Source: JACPYM01 sp031423495 (GTDB taxonomy: Bacteria; Acidobacteriota; Blastocatellia; RBC074). Taken from it: a stretch of DNA of 64,000 nt. The position numbers and the translations under genes were made by a program. Below the pieces are notes generated by a model that was not told the DNA's origin, made no database searches, and was given only the letters and a program-made list of their open reading frames with translations. Positions 8,035 to 17,200 of this stretch are shown here, piece after piece (position 1 is the first letter of the stretch; the number at the start of each line of letters is the position of its first letter). The DNA is taken from contig JANPFP010000269.1 in NCBI GenBank assembly GCA_031423495.1, forward strand, positions 16,373 through 80,372. Direction: 5' to 3'.

Positions 8035-8324
8035 CCAACCGCGTCAACGATCTCAAAGATTTTCCTGAGCTACGCGATAAAACCGTCTTTGACCGTAAGA
8101 CCGATAGTTACCTCATCGTGCGCGAAGGCTGGGACAAGTCGCGCCGCGTACACGCCATCGTCGTCCATCTCGAAATCCTCAACGGCAAAATCTGGGTACA
8201 AGACGACTGGACGGAACACGGTGTCGCCGCCGATTTGGAAGAAGCAGGCGTATCCAAAACCGACATCGTGCTGGGTTTCCAACCTGTCAAAGTACGGCCT
8301 TATACGGAGTATGCTGCCGCCTAG
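7989..8324 (+). CDS. xisI: XisI family protein
   Basis: The 111-residue protein matches the XisI family (fdxN-element excision controlling factor). Visible landmarks are a DKLEQYRATIERAL start, DSYLIVREGWD, HAIVVHLEI, GKIWVQDDWTEHGVAADL and DIVLGFQP near the end. In cyanobacteria XisH and XisI are needed for excision of the nifD/fdxN element. They are also very widespread as tandem pairs of unknown role. Here the XisH partner survives only as a short upstream tail. The stop is 20 bases before the STAND gene start, so the two genes are probably co-transcribed. Length is normal for the family. Confidence 0.85.
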   Translation: MDKLEQYRATIERALTNRVNDLKDFPELRDKTVFDRKTDSYLIVREGWDKSRRVHAIVVHLEILNGKIWVQDDWTEHGVAADLEEAGVSKTDIVLGFQPVKVRPYTEYAAA

Positions 8325-8344
8325 TGAAAAGGTCCCGCACCAAT

Positions 8345-11300
8345 ATGGAGGAATTGAAAAGCAATCCGCGCCGACAGGCTATCCATGCGCTGAAAGGATA
8401 TAGCTATCAAATCTGGCAGAGTCTTTTGTGTTGGGTCTCTTTGGCAGAAGGAGAAAAGCTCTTTCTTGAAGGAGCAGAAGACATAGATTTTCACGGGCCA
8501 AGTGGAATTGAGGCAATTCAAGTTAAAGAGATCGCCGCTTCAGGCTCTTTGACACTTCGCTCGCCAGACGTTCTCGAAGCCATCGCCAATTTTTGGCAAC
8601 ATCAACAACAAAACCCTGGCGAAACAATCACCTTCCGATTCTTGACGACCGCCGAACGTGGCAGTGAGCGACCGAACCCGTTTGGTAACCTAAGTGGGTT
8701 GGACTTATGGGATAGATGCAAATATCCCGGCTCAGACCTTCAAGCACTCCGATGTTTTCTTTCGGGACAGCAGAGCCTTTCTGCGGAGTTGCGTGACTTC
8801 AGTAATACCGCGACAGACGAGCAACTGCGCCAACGGCTGCTCATACCCATTGGATGGGATACTGGAAACAAGTCACAACCATTTATCGAAGACATGGTTG
8901 AGCGAAAAGTTTCAACATACGGTGACCGTGTGTTTAATCTTCAGCACTCTGAGTCAATTAAAGTAGTTCCTTGTCTTCTACAGCACGTCTTCGACACCGC
9001 CAAAAGGAAAGGAACACGTTGTCTTGAAGCGACTGACTTCTGGCGGATATTCGAGGAGGCGATCACTGAGCGAATAACAAAGCCTGAGTTGCAACGATTA
9101 AGGCAGGCTGACGCAGCATACGCGCAATTACGAATTCAGCCGGAAGCATTCGGTCTTGCTGGTACCGGTGAACTCAGGTTGACACGATTTGCAGAAAGCG
9201 TCCTTGAAGTTTTGAGACCGCTTCACAATGAGCGGTTGGTTGGGCGAAAGCAGCTTGCGGCGGAGTTGTTAGGCATCCTAAACACAGATGGCCTGCTTGT
9301 GTTAAGCGGTTCTACTGGGATGGGGAAATCAACTCTTGCTAACGTCATCGCAATGAGTGGCTTGGGAAATTGGCGTTGGCTTGATATGCGCGGCGTAGAG
9401 CCAGGGCAAGTTAAAGAGAGGTTGCTTTATGCCGCTCACTTGATTGAGGACAGCCGCGAACAAATTGATTGCATCGTTGATGATCTGAATTTCGATAACC
9501 GACCAGACGTTTACGAGAATGCGCTAGCCCGGCTGATTTATGCAGTAAGACTAAACAGCGGACGATTTATTATTACGACTCAGGGAGTATTACCAAGCCG
9601 CGTTGTTAGTTTATGTGATATTGCTGCGACCAGTTCTTTTGACGTTCCATTGCTTTCAGAGCAGGAAATAACGGAACTGGTTAGTAGTCATGGTTGTCCG
9701 TTAGGAAGACGGCTAGACGGTTGGAGTCACATTGTACACAGCAGCACGAAGGGACACCCATTGCTCGCTCACGCTCGCGTCAGAAGCCAAGAAGCACAAG
9801 GTTGGAGTGTTCCCACTTACGATGACTTGTTGGCGTCTCCAGGAATTGATGAGATTCGGCGCGAAATTCGTCAACGTTTGCGTGACGAGCTTTCATCGGA
9901 TGAAGCACGAATGTTGCTTTACCGGCTGAGTATTTTCACGAGGCGGTTTGAGCGTCAGCAGGCATTGCATCTTGGCAAACTTGAGCCTCAGATCAGAATA
10001 CCTGGAGAGGCGTTTGACTCATTGGTCGGCCCTTGGGTTGAACAGATAGATGACCAGCATTTCAGACTGTCACCTCTGCTTGAAAACACTGCCAAAGAAG
10101 TTTTTTCAGAGCCGCAATTGGTTGAATTACATCGTGTTGCTGCCGAGTCTGTCCTCGCTTTAGGCACTATTGGTTTTTTCACCTTTGATGCGCTGCTCAC
10201 TCACGGATTCATGGGGCGTGATGGAAAGAGTTTAGCCACTGCTGCTATGAGCGTACTTTCTCACAGCGATGAGGTCCCTTGGCCTGAACTGAGCAATTTC
10301 GTCAGTTGGTTCAGCATGATACGCTTGGAAGTGGGTGAAAAATTATATGACGACGACTCGCTCCTCAATACGTTGCTGCGCCGTTTACAATTCAGGATTG
10401 CTATGGAAATCAACCCTAACTTCGCCGTTAAGGTTGCTGGTGTTTGGGAGCAAGAAGTAAGACATTTGGTGAAAGAACAGTTACCGGCGAGCGCAAGTCG
10501 AACGTCGCTAATATTATTTTTGATGGAGGTTACCTCTGCTGACCGAGTGCCATTCCGTATTCCTATTATCATTTCTTATTTGTGTGAAACCCTTCGAACC
10601 CTCAAGCAGCTAAAGCATTTTACGCCTAAAGCCGCTGATAGGCATGAACTGCTCGACACTGACTATCAGTTGTTGGCTAATCCTCGTACCTTATTGTTCC
10701 AAGCCATGAAGTGGTGCAAAGGGGCGGCGGATGTCGTCGAATTATTGTCTGCTATTAACAACCTTGCGAGCGAAGAAGCCCACGAGTTATGGCAACTTCT
10801 GAGTGACAGTGATTTTGAAGCGATGCTGCTGATTGATAGCGGTTGGCTGGCAGAAAGCCGTTCCGAATCACCTGACTGGCCTGCTTACTTGGAAAGCCTT
10901 GTCCATGCGCTTGCTATTGCTCCACAAAGAAAACCTATTTCTCTGATAGCAGCTATTTATCGAGCTAAGGCTATTGTCTTGAAAGAGTATTGTGATGACA
11001 GAGCAGGTGCCTTGGAATCGCTTGAAGAGGGTGAAAGAGCAATCGGCCAGCAACATTGCTTTCTGCGTGAGTATCGCGCCAAGATTTTCTTTCTTGAAGA
11101 AAGCTACGATCAAGCGTTGACAATTTGGAGAAGCATTTTGCCCGATCTCGAGAGAGAGCAAAACGAGGGGCGAATTTATGCTTATAGAGATGCAGCGACT
11201 TGTGCTGCGAAGATAGGTAATTGGTTAGAAGCAGCAGATTTGTTTTACAGAGGTGCAGAAGCCTCGCAGCTGCCACTGATCAAGTTGCCTCATGTGCCTG

Positions 11301-12448
11301 AATATCAGCCGGATCACAGCCTCGAGTTCGGATTCAAAGCAGAATATGCGCTTGCCTTATGGAAAGGTGGGAGACGTGCAGATGCGGTTAGAGAGTGCAT
11401 CACAATCTTCGAGCTTTTTAAGGAGATACCTAATCCAGAAAAAAATAAATACCTTTTTCAACTATACAGAAATTTAGGGCATACCACTGCTTGGTTTAAT
11501 ATGGAGTTGTCTGGCACGCAAACTCTCACGGAACCTGTGCTTGGTTGGTTTACGCAACGTGATGAAAAAGTAGACGACATAGTTAGAGAACTTTCTGCCG
11601 CCCCAATACCACAAATAAATCACGTCAGATTCGTGCTAGCGAGTTTGGAGTACAAGCTGAATCTTGGTGACGCCCTGTTTCGACGCTTTGAGTCTGATAT
11701 GGCCAAATCGGTAAACTTGCCAGAACTTGTCTTAGGTTATCATCATCTACAGCGAGGTCATTCATTGAAGGCTTTACGAATTGAAAACTTGGTCGGCGAA
11801 TATCTAACGAGCTTGTCTGAGACGAAAACGTATATCCTTGAATGCGTTCAGCAACATAAATTCAATTGGTCGGAAGTAGCAGAATTAAAACAGCTATTAT
11901 TTGCTGCGTTGCTTAGATTCTTCAGCGATTACCGAAATCTTACAATGCCTCCAATTACACGCTGGCGACAGGATATTAATCAATCGGAACAACTGAGAGA
12001 AGGTTTAGGGAAGTGGCTTGATCTAGTGCAAGCTCAACTTGAAAATAGCCCATACGAATTAAAGAGGGTACTTAGGAACGGTGCCGCCAACGGCGATGAA
12101 AGGCTATTGGCAGCTATACTCCTCAGTGCTTCTGACGATCTTGATCCTGAATCGCTTTTTTATGCGAATGTATTGCTGGCCGGAGGTGAATACAACTCAT
12201 TGTGGCAAGAAGCATATGAAGACGGCTTGGCAACGATGCTCTCCAGCAAATGGGAGAAAGTGATAAGGGAGCAGCCCTTCTCCCTACGATCCCCTCAAAT
12301 TCACTGCCCGTTGATTTTGTCAGCCTGTAACGATACTTCATCAACTGGATTTCAAAAGATCGCAAAGATATTGCTTTCTGTGAACGCTGCTGTTCAAACT
12401 CGAATTGGCGATCCCATGTTAAATCTTTTGCGACAGCGTGCTGAATAG
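8345..12448 (+). CDS. Avs-like STAND NTPase with Cap4/DUF4297-type nuclease
   Basis: The protein has 1367 residues from the ATG at 8345; a GTG at 8324 is an alternative. Residues about 10-230 resemble the DUF4297/Cap4 endonuclease: ALKGYSYQIW, then an acidic EGAEDID and EAIQVKE, consistent with a PD-(D/E)XK core with Q-x-K. A P-loop GSTGMGKST lies near residue 325. A Walker B-like IDCIVDDLNF follows near 376 and a sensor-like GRFIITTQG near 405. A winged-helix-like stretch follows, then about 800 helical residues of TPR character. This nuclease-STAND-TPR order is that of Avs antiphage proteins, whose C-terminal arrays recognise phage proteins and trigger nuclease action. The gene is more AT-rich than its surroundings, which suggests transfer. 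The sensor target is unknown. Confidence 0.8.
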   Translation: MEELKSNPRRQAIHALKGYSYQIWQSLLCWVSLAEGEKLFLEGAEDIDFHGPSGIEAIQVKEIAASGSLTLRSPDVLEAIANFWQHQQQNPGETITFRFLTTAERGSERPNPFGNLSGLDLWDRCKYPGSDLQALRCFLSGQQSLSAELRDFSNTATDEQLRQRLLIPIGWDTGNKSQPFIEDMVERKVSTYGDRVFNLQHSESIKVVPCLLQHVFDTAKRKGTRCLEATDFWRIFEEAITERITKPELQRLRQADAAYAQLRIQPEAFGLAGTGELRLTRFAESVLEVLRPLHNERLVGRKQLAAELLGILNTDGLLVLSGSTGMGKSTLANVIAMSGLGNWRWLDMRGVEPGQVKERLLYAAHLIEDSREQIDCIVDDLNFDNRPDVYENALARLIYAVRLNSGRFIITTQGVLPSRVVSLCDIAATSSFDVPLLSEQEITELVSSHGCPLGRRLDGWSHIVHSSTKGHPLLAHARVRSQEAQGWSVPTYDDLLASPGIDEIRREIRQRLRDELSSDEARMLLYRLSIFTRRFERQQALHLGKLEPQIRIPGEAFDSLVGPWVEQIDDQHFRLSPLLENTAKEVFSEPQLVELHRVAAESVLALGTIGFFTFDALLTHGFMGRDGKSLATAAMSVLSHSDEVPWPELSNFVSWFSMIRLEVGEKLYDDDSLLNTLLRRLQFRIAMEINPNFAVKVAGVWEQEVRHLVKEQLPASASRTSLILFLMEVTSADRVPFRIPIIISYLCETLRTLKQLKHFTPKAADRHELLDTDYQLLANPRTLLFQAMKWCKGAADVVELLSAINNLASEEAHELWQLLSDSDFEAMLLIDSGWLAESRSESPDWPAYLESLVHALAIAPQRKPISLIAAIYRAKAIVLKEYCDDRAGALESLEEGERAIGQQHCFLREYRAKIFFLEESYDQALTIWRSILPDLEREQNEGRIYAYRDAATCAAKIGNWLEAADLFYRGAEASQLPLIKLPHVPEYQPDHSLEFGFKAEYALALWKGGRRADAVRECITIFELFKEIPNPEKNKYLFQLYRNLGHTTAWFNMELSGTQTLTEPVLGWFTQRDEKVDDIVRELSAAPIPQINHVRFVLASLEYKLNLGDALFRRFESDMAKSVNLPELVLGYHHLQRGHSLKALRIENLVGEYLTSLSETKTYILECVQQHKFNWSEVAELKQLLFAALLRFFSDYRNLTMPPITRWRQDINQSEQLREGLGKWLDLVQAQLENSPYELKRVLRNGAANGDERLLAAILLSASDDLDPESLFYANVLLAGGEYNSLWQEAYEDGLATMLSSKWEKVIREQPFSLRSPQIHCPLILSACNDTSSTGFQKIAKILLSVNAAVQTRIGDPMLNLLRQRAE

Positions 12449-12589
12449 TGCATTTTACCCGCAACGGTGTTTTTCATCGCGTACTATTTTGCGTTGCCAT
12501 TGCTGGCGGATTAAGCGTGCGCGTGGATTGCGCGCAAGGTAGTCGGTACTGTCAGTGTGGTGTAGAGTCCGCCACGGAAAGGAGCCAAG

Positions 12590-12892
12590 ATGTCATTACC
12601 ACTTATTCAAGTCACCATGGAAGAAGTCACCGACCCAGCAGAGATCGCCGCCTTTCAGGCGCGTTGGGCGCAGGCGCAACGGAACTCCGACTGGTTGCAG
12701 GCGCACGCGCACGAGATTTACACCCAACAGCGCGGCAAATTCATCGCGGTGGCCGGCGAGGAATTGTTCGTCGGCGACACGCCTGAAGAAGCTCATACCC
12801 TGGCGAGAGCGGCGCACCCAGAAGATCAGGGCCGTCTGAGCCGTTATATCTACCCGAAGAAGATGGCCCGAATTTATGCGAATCAACGGTGA
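12590..12892 (+). CDS. DUF5678-like small protein
   Basis: The 100-residue soluble protein contains a W-x-x-x-HAHEIYTQQRGKFIAV segment followed by GEELFVGDTPEEAHTLA. This resembles the DUF5678 pattern, in which a short protein sits next to a retropepsin-like gene. A strong ribosome site (GGAAAGGAG) precedes the ATG. The last 17 bases overlap the downstream aspartic-protease gene in another frame, so the two are translationally coupled. No catalytic motif is visible. The pairing suggests a partner or substrate relationship, which is inference. Confidence 0.7.
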   Translation: MSLPLIQVTMEEVTDPAEIAAFQARWAQAQRNSDWLQAHAHEIYTQQRGKFIAVAGEELFVGDTPEEAHTLARAAHPEDQGRLSRYIYPKKMARIYANQR

Positions 12893-13310
12893 GTGGCTAT
12901 TGTGCGAAGACGGCATTGTGCGTCCGGTAATTCGTGGCGAGTTGTTAGCTGGCGATGGTTCGTGGAAAGCCGTCGAGTTCCTGCTAGACATCGGCGCTGA
13001 CCGCACCGTCTTGAACGCGGATGTTTTGCGCCAACTCAGTCTGCCGCTGCTTGAGGCGGGAGAAGGCATCAGCGGTTTGGGCGGTGGAACCGATTCCGTC
13101 GAAATCGAAACCAGGTTGCACTTGCACCGTGATACTGGAAGCCCGGTCGCCTTCAACAGCCGGTTTGCCGCCGTCACTGATTCGGCGGCGCTTGACCTGA
13201 GCGTACTGGGCCGCGATCTCACCGATTTGTTCGCCGTGATTATTGACCGTCCCGGCACGGTCGTTTGCCTGCTCAGCCAGCGACACCGTTATGCGATCGT
13301 TCAAGATTGA
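12876..13310 (+). CDS. Retropepsin-like aspartic protease
   Basis: The 144-residue protein has the single-domain retropepsin core: FLLDIGADRTVLNADVL (the D-[ST/I]-G-A active-site pattern, here DIGADRT), a flap-like GISGLGGGTDSVE and a late LDLSVLGRDL. These match bacterial homodimeric retropepsin-like proteases, although the usual DTGA or DSGA reads DIGA. Loss of the Thr/Ser next to the catalytic Asp is noteworthy. It overlaps the upstream DUF5678-like gene by 17 bases. Such pairs are frequent in Cyanobacteria and Acidobacteriota and their substrate is unknown. The protein is probably cytoplasmic, with no leader seen. Confidence 0.75.
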   Translation: MRINGEWLLCEDGIVRPVIRGELLAGDGSWKAVEFLLDIGADRTVLNADVLRQLSLPLLEAGEGISGLGGGTDSVEIETRLHLHRDTGSPVAFNSRFAAVTDSAALDLSVLGRDLTDLFAVIIDRPGTVVCLLSQRHRYAIVQD

Positions 13311-13442
13311 ATTGAAGCCGGGCATGAGCCACGACAGGCAGCAAGGCTGCGCGGTGGTCGAACTTTTCCGGCGATGAATTTTGAAGCATCCTCATCCCTC
13401 ACCTTGAGCAGTTGCACCTTTCACCAAATCAGGAGCCTCTTG

Positions 13443-13664
13443 ATGAGCCAGGAAAAACACTTCGGCTCGTCTGAAGATGAGCTAATTCCTACGCTCGGCG
13501 CAGCCACTGACGCAGCCCCGCTCGGTCGCATGCCTACTGGCAACAGGTTAAAGCGAAGCCTAAAAAAAAGAGGGAGTTGGTTGGAATGGCTAGAGAAAAA
13601 AATAGGCCAACGAACCTTTACCTTTTGCGTCACTGACCGGGGCAAAAGCCGCGCCGGTCAGTGA
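13443..13664 (+). CDS. Doubtful small ORF
   Basis: This is a 73-codon frame with an acceptable ribosome site (CAGGAGCC) and a basic central segment (RLKRSLKKRGSWLEWLEKK). It matches no family I know. Its 3' third runs through the left side of the large branched inverted repeat at 13606-13703. If that element is a structured RNA or mobile palindrome, this frame is likely accidental. Confidence 0.25.
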   Translation: MSQEKHFGSSEDELIPTLGAATDAAPLGRMPTGNRLKRSLKKRGSWLEWLEKKIGQRTFTFCVTDRGKSRAGQ

Positions 13665-13703
13665 TTGTCTCGCCCGAGTTGCTTCGGGTAAGGGTTCGTT
13701 GGC
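13606..13703. ncRNA. Branched inverted repeat, possible structured RNA
   Basis: The outer arms GCCAACGAACCTTTACC (13606-13622) and 13687-13703 pair over 17 positions with one G-T wobble. Inside, CACTGACCGG (13631-13640) pairs perfectly with 13654-13663. That inner arm carries a GGC-AAAA-GCC tip and a three-base bulge. A smaller hairpin, CCCGA...TCGGG (13673-13688), competes with the last two outer pairs. The result is a three-way-junction shape. No T-run follows, so it is not a standard terminator. The strand is not determined. It could be a non-coding RNA, a folded recombination site or a palindromic mobile element. Confidence 0.45.
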
Positions 13704-14212
13704 GCTATGAGAGAAACAGGAGCTACTCAAACAATGCACAATCAAATCTTGTTTGCACTTCGTTCTTGCGCTTTTAAGTGGAGGGAAGCGGTGGCGGTTA
13801 CTGGCTGGTCGTGACCATTTTGCGCGCTTGGTTGAAAGAAAATGAGTGCCGTTGGGCAGGTCTAGTACGGCAATACTAGGTAGTCGAGCGGGCGGCGCGC
13901 GCGTGGTCAGAGAGGGGCTATGGTTTCCTCGTTTGATGATTCGGGCGCGGGGCTTCAGCCGTTTGCAAGGTGGTGAAGCTGGGCTATACTCGCCGCGTTT
14001 TTTCCCCTGAAAGTTTTGTCATTCAATTCGTCTTCGCTAACTGTTCGGCAAACTGATTTGATGATAGCCGCGTACGCGCCCAGTCGTGAGGCTATCGTTT
14101 AGATTCGCTGAAACGTCCCTGGTGCCAACCCCATCTTGTTTGCTTTTGTCTGGCGTGTCGTTAAACGCGCCGAAGACCTGCTTAATCAATCATCCTGTCA
14201 GAGTTTTTTGTT
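13704..14212. other. Intergenic region before the giant gene
   Basis: I see no convincing gene here. Short frames such as one starting with ATG at 13734 are under 30 codons or lack family resemblance. The stretch presumably carries the promoter of the giant repeat-protein gene, but no promoter boxes stand out clearly. Confidence 0.4.
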
Positions 14213-17200
14213 ATGACTTATCCCATGGCTTCTGTCGCTCGGCTTTTGGCTTCCGTAAAAATTCGTTTCTGGTGTTTGCCCTTACTACTCGTCGCACTGT
14301 TGGCGGTTGGACATAGCTGGCTGACGCGGGTGAGCGCGCAACAGGCCGTCGTCGCCGTGTCGGCGGCGAGTTATGAAACGACGCTCGCGCCTGACAGCAT
14401 CGCGGCGGCTTTCGGTGTCAATCTGGCGACAGCCACTGCCGTAGGCACGGACACCGATCTGAATACGCCGGGCGTGCAGTTGCCGACGACATTGGGCGGT
14501 ACGCGCGTTGAAGTCGCCGGGCGGTTGGCCGGTTTGTTTTTTGTGTCATCAGGGCAAATCAATTTTCTGGTTCCGGCTGATGTGCCGACGGGCGCGCAAG
14601 CCTTGCGCGTATCCACTAACAATGGGGGCAGCAGCGCGGTGTTGAACGGCACAGTGACGATCAATGCGACGGCTCCGGCAATTTTTACGGCCAATGCCAG
14701 TGGCAGCGGAGCGCCCTCGGCGCTGGTGTTGCGCGTGGGGGCAGATGGCCGACAGGCTTATGAACCGACGGTGGTTTTTGACAATGCGCAACAACGGCAG
14801 GTCAGTACGCCGATCAATCTAGGCCCTGAAGGCGAGCAGGTTTTTCTGGTGTTATTCGCCACGGGCGTACGTCGTGCGGCTGACCCCAATCGCGACGGCA
14901 ACGTCAACGAGAGCATTCATGTGGCGTTGGCAGGCGAAGACAACACGCCGCCCTATGTCGGCGTAGCGCCCGGCCTGGTCGGACTCGATCAAATCAACCT
15001 GTTGTTGCCGCGCACCTTGATCGGACGCGGCAGAGTTACGCTGTCGTTAGCGAGTGTGGGGTTAAGCGCGGGCGGCCCTTCGTCGAATATCGTCGAGATT
15101 GACATCGCCGGGGCGACGGGAACGAATCCGCCGACGGTGTCGGGCTTTGGCGCGGCGACCGCGCTGGCCGGACAGGTTTTCACGATTCAGGGCAACGGGT
15201 TCGCCAGCGTCACTGAACAAAACACCGTGCGCATTGGGGGACTCGAAGCGCCGGTCATCAACGCCACCGCTGGACAACTCAGCGCGCTGGTTCCGTTTGG
15301 CGTAATCGGTGATGTTGTCACGGTGCGCACGAACACGGGCGAAACGCGCAGCAGTTCGCCGCTGGGCATTCGCACTTCGGTGAGCGGCGTAGTCGAGACT
15401 ACCGGACGTCAGCCGTTGGCCGATGTGAGTGTGCAATTGATTTCGCTGGCGTCGGGCGCGCGGGTCACGACGCGCACGGGCGCGAACGGTACGTTTGTCG
15501 CGGCGGATGTGCCGACGGGGCCGCTGTTTTTGCGCGTGCAAGGTTCAAGCATCAGCGCGCAGCCTGCGCTCGAAACCATTTCGTTGCCAGTGACGGCGGC
15601 GAACAATCGAGACAATTCCTATTTGCAAACCATCTTCTTGCAACCGGTGACAGGCGTATCGGCGCAAGTCGGCGGCAACGGATTTTCGGGTACGGATGCC
15701 GAGACGATTACGCTGACGTTGCCGACTTTTGCTGAAGAAGCCGAACAACTGCCTACGCGCTTGCAGACCGGCAATGTCGTATTCGAATTGCCCGCGAACG
15801 CTGCGGTGCGCTTTCCTGATGGTGCGACGAGCGGCGCGATTACGTTGACGCAAGTGGCGAGCAGCCGTGTGCCTGCGAGTTTTCCGGCGGGCGTGTTCAG
15901 TTCAACCGTCGTCCAGCTTTCGCCTTTCGGCACGCGCTTTACGCCGGGTGGCAAGCTGACGATGCCTAATACCGAAGGCTTTACCAGCGGTTCAGTCGTG
16001 TCGCTTTATCGCTTCGATCAGGATGAAGAGAGCCGCACGCTGGGGCATTTCGTCGTGGTCGGCGAAGCCCGCGTAAGCGCCGACGGCGCGCGCATTGAGA
16101 CTGAAACGAATGCGGTGAATTTGGGCGGCTATTATTTTGCTTCGCGCGTTTTGCCGACGACGACGGTGACGGGGCGCGTATTGGATGCGAACCGAACACC
16201 GCTGCGCCGCGCGCTGGTGTGCGTGCGCGGACAACACACGCTGACCGATGGCAACGGCGGATTCATCTTGCGCAACGTGCCCGCGCGTTCGAGTGAAGAC
16301 CTGTTGACGATTGAAGTCAGTTTCCTGCGCGCAACGGGGCGCGTTGATCGCACTGCGCGCGGCAGCGTCATACCGGTGGTGAGCGGACTGACCTCCGTGC
16401 GGCCTGAGATCGTTATGCCCGCCGCCGACAGCAATCAGCCGCCAGTGATTTATGCGCCCGAAGCCGCGCTGATTCCTACGGGCGAGACGACGAACTTTTC
16501 GATTTTGGCGGGCGATCCTGACAGCGATCAGCCGGTGACGCTGACGGTGAGCGGCGCGGGCTTTGCCAGCGTGGCGAAAACCGATGCGTCAGTGCGCAGT
16601 TACAACTTGCGGTTGGCTCCGACCACAACGGGCGAGTTCACGTTGACGCTGACGGCGACTGATGCGCGCGGTGCGCGTACGACGGCGACGCTGCGCGTGA
16701 CGGTGATTCAACCCAATCGCGCGCCTGAAGTGATTGACCAACTCGTCACGACCGACGAAGACACGGCGAAAACTTTCACGCTGAACGGAACTGATCCTGA
16801 TCGCAATCCGCTGACGTGGACGGTGTTGACGCAACCGACGAAAGGCAAGCTGACAGGTACGCCGCCGAGTTTGACCTATACGCCCGACGCCAACTATTTC
16901 GGACGCGACTCGTTCACGTTCAAGACGAACGACGGACAACTCGACAGCAAGACGGCGACGCTATTCATTCAAGTTGATGCGGTGAACGACGCGCCGGTGT
17001 TGACCGTGCCGCCGCCGCAAACCGTGAAGGAAGGCCAGTTGCTGACCTTTGTCGTCAGCGCGACTGATGTTGAGAACGATACGTTGAGTTTCTCTGCGCC
17101 CTCATTGCCGACGGGCGCGAATTTCGTCAATGGCGACAGGCGTTTTAGCTGGACGCCGAATTTTGGACAAGCGGGCAAATACACCGTGACGCTGGCCGTA

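Noticed and set aside
12596..13258. Minus-strand ORF of 220 codons across the DUF5678/retropepsin pair
   Set aside because: Serine- and arginine-rich antisense shadow; both plus-strand genes have family resemblance and good ribosome sites.
13606..13703. Integron attC site
   Set aside because: The arms do not fit the RYYYAAC/GTTRRRY core boxes, no integrase or cassette array is nearby, and the outer stem is longer and more perfect than in attC sites.
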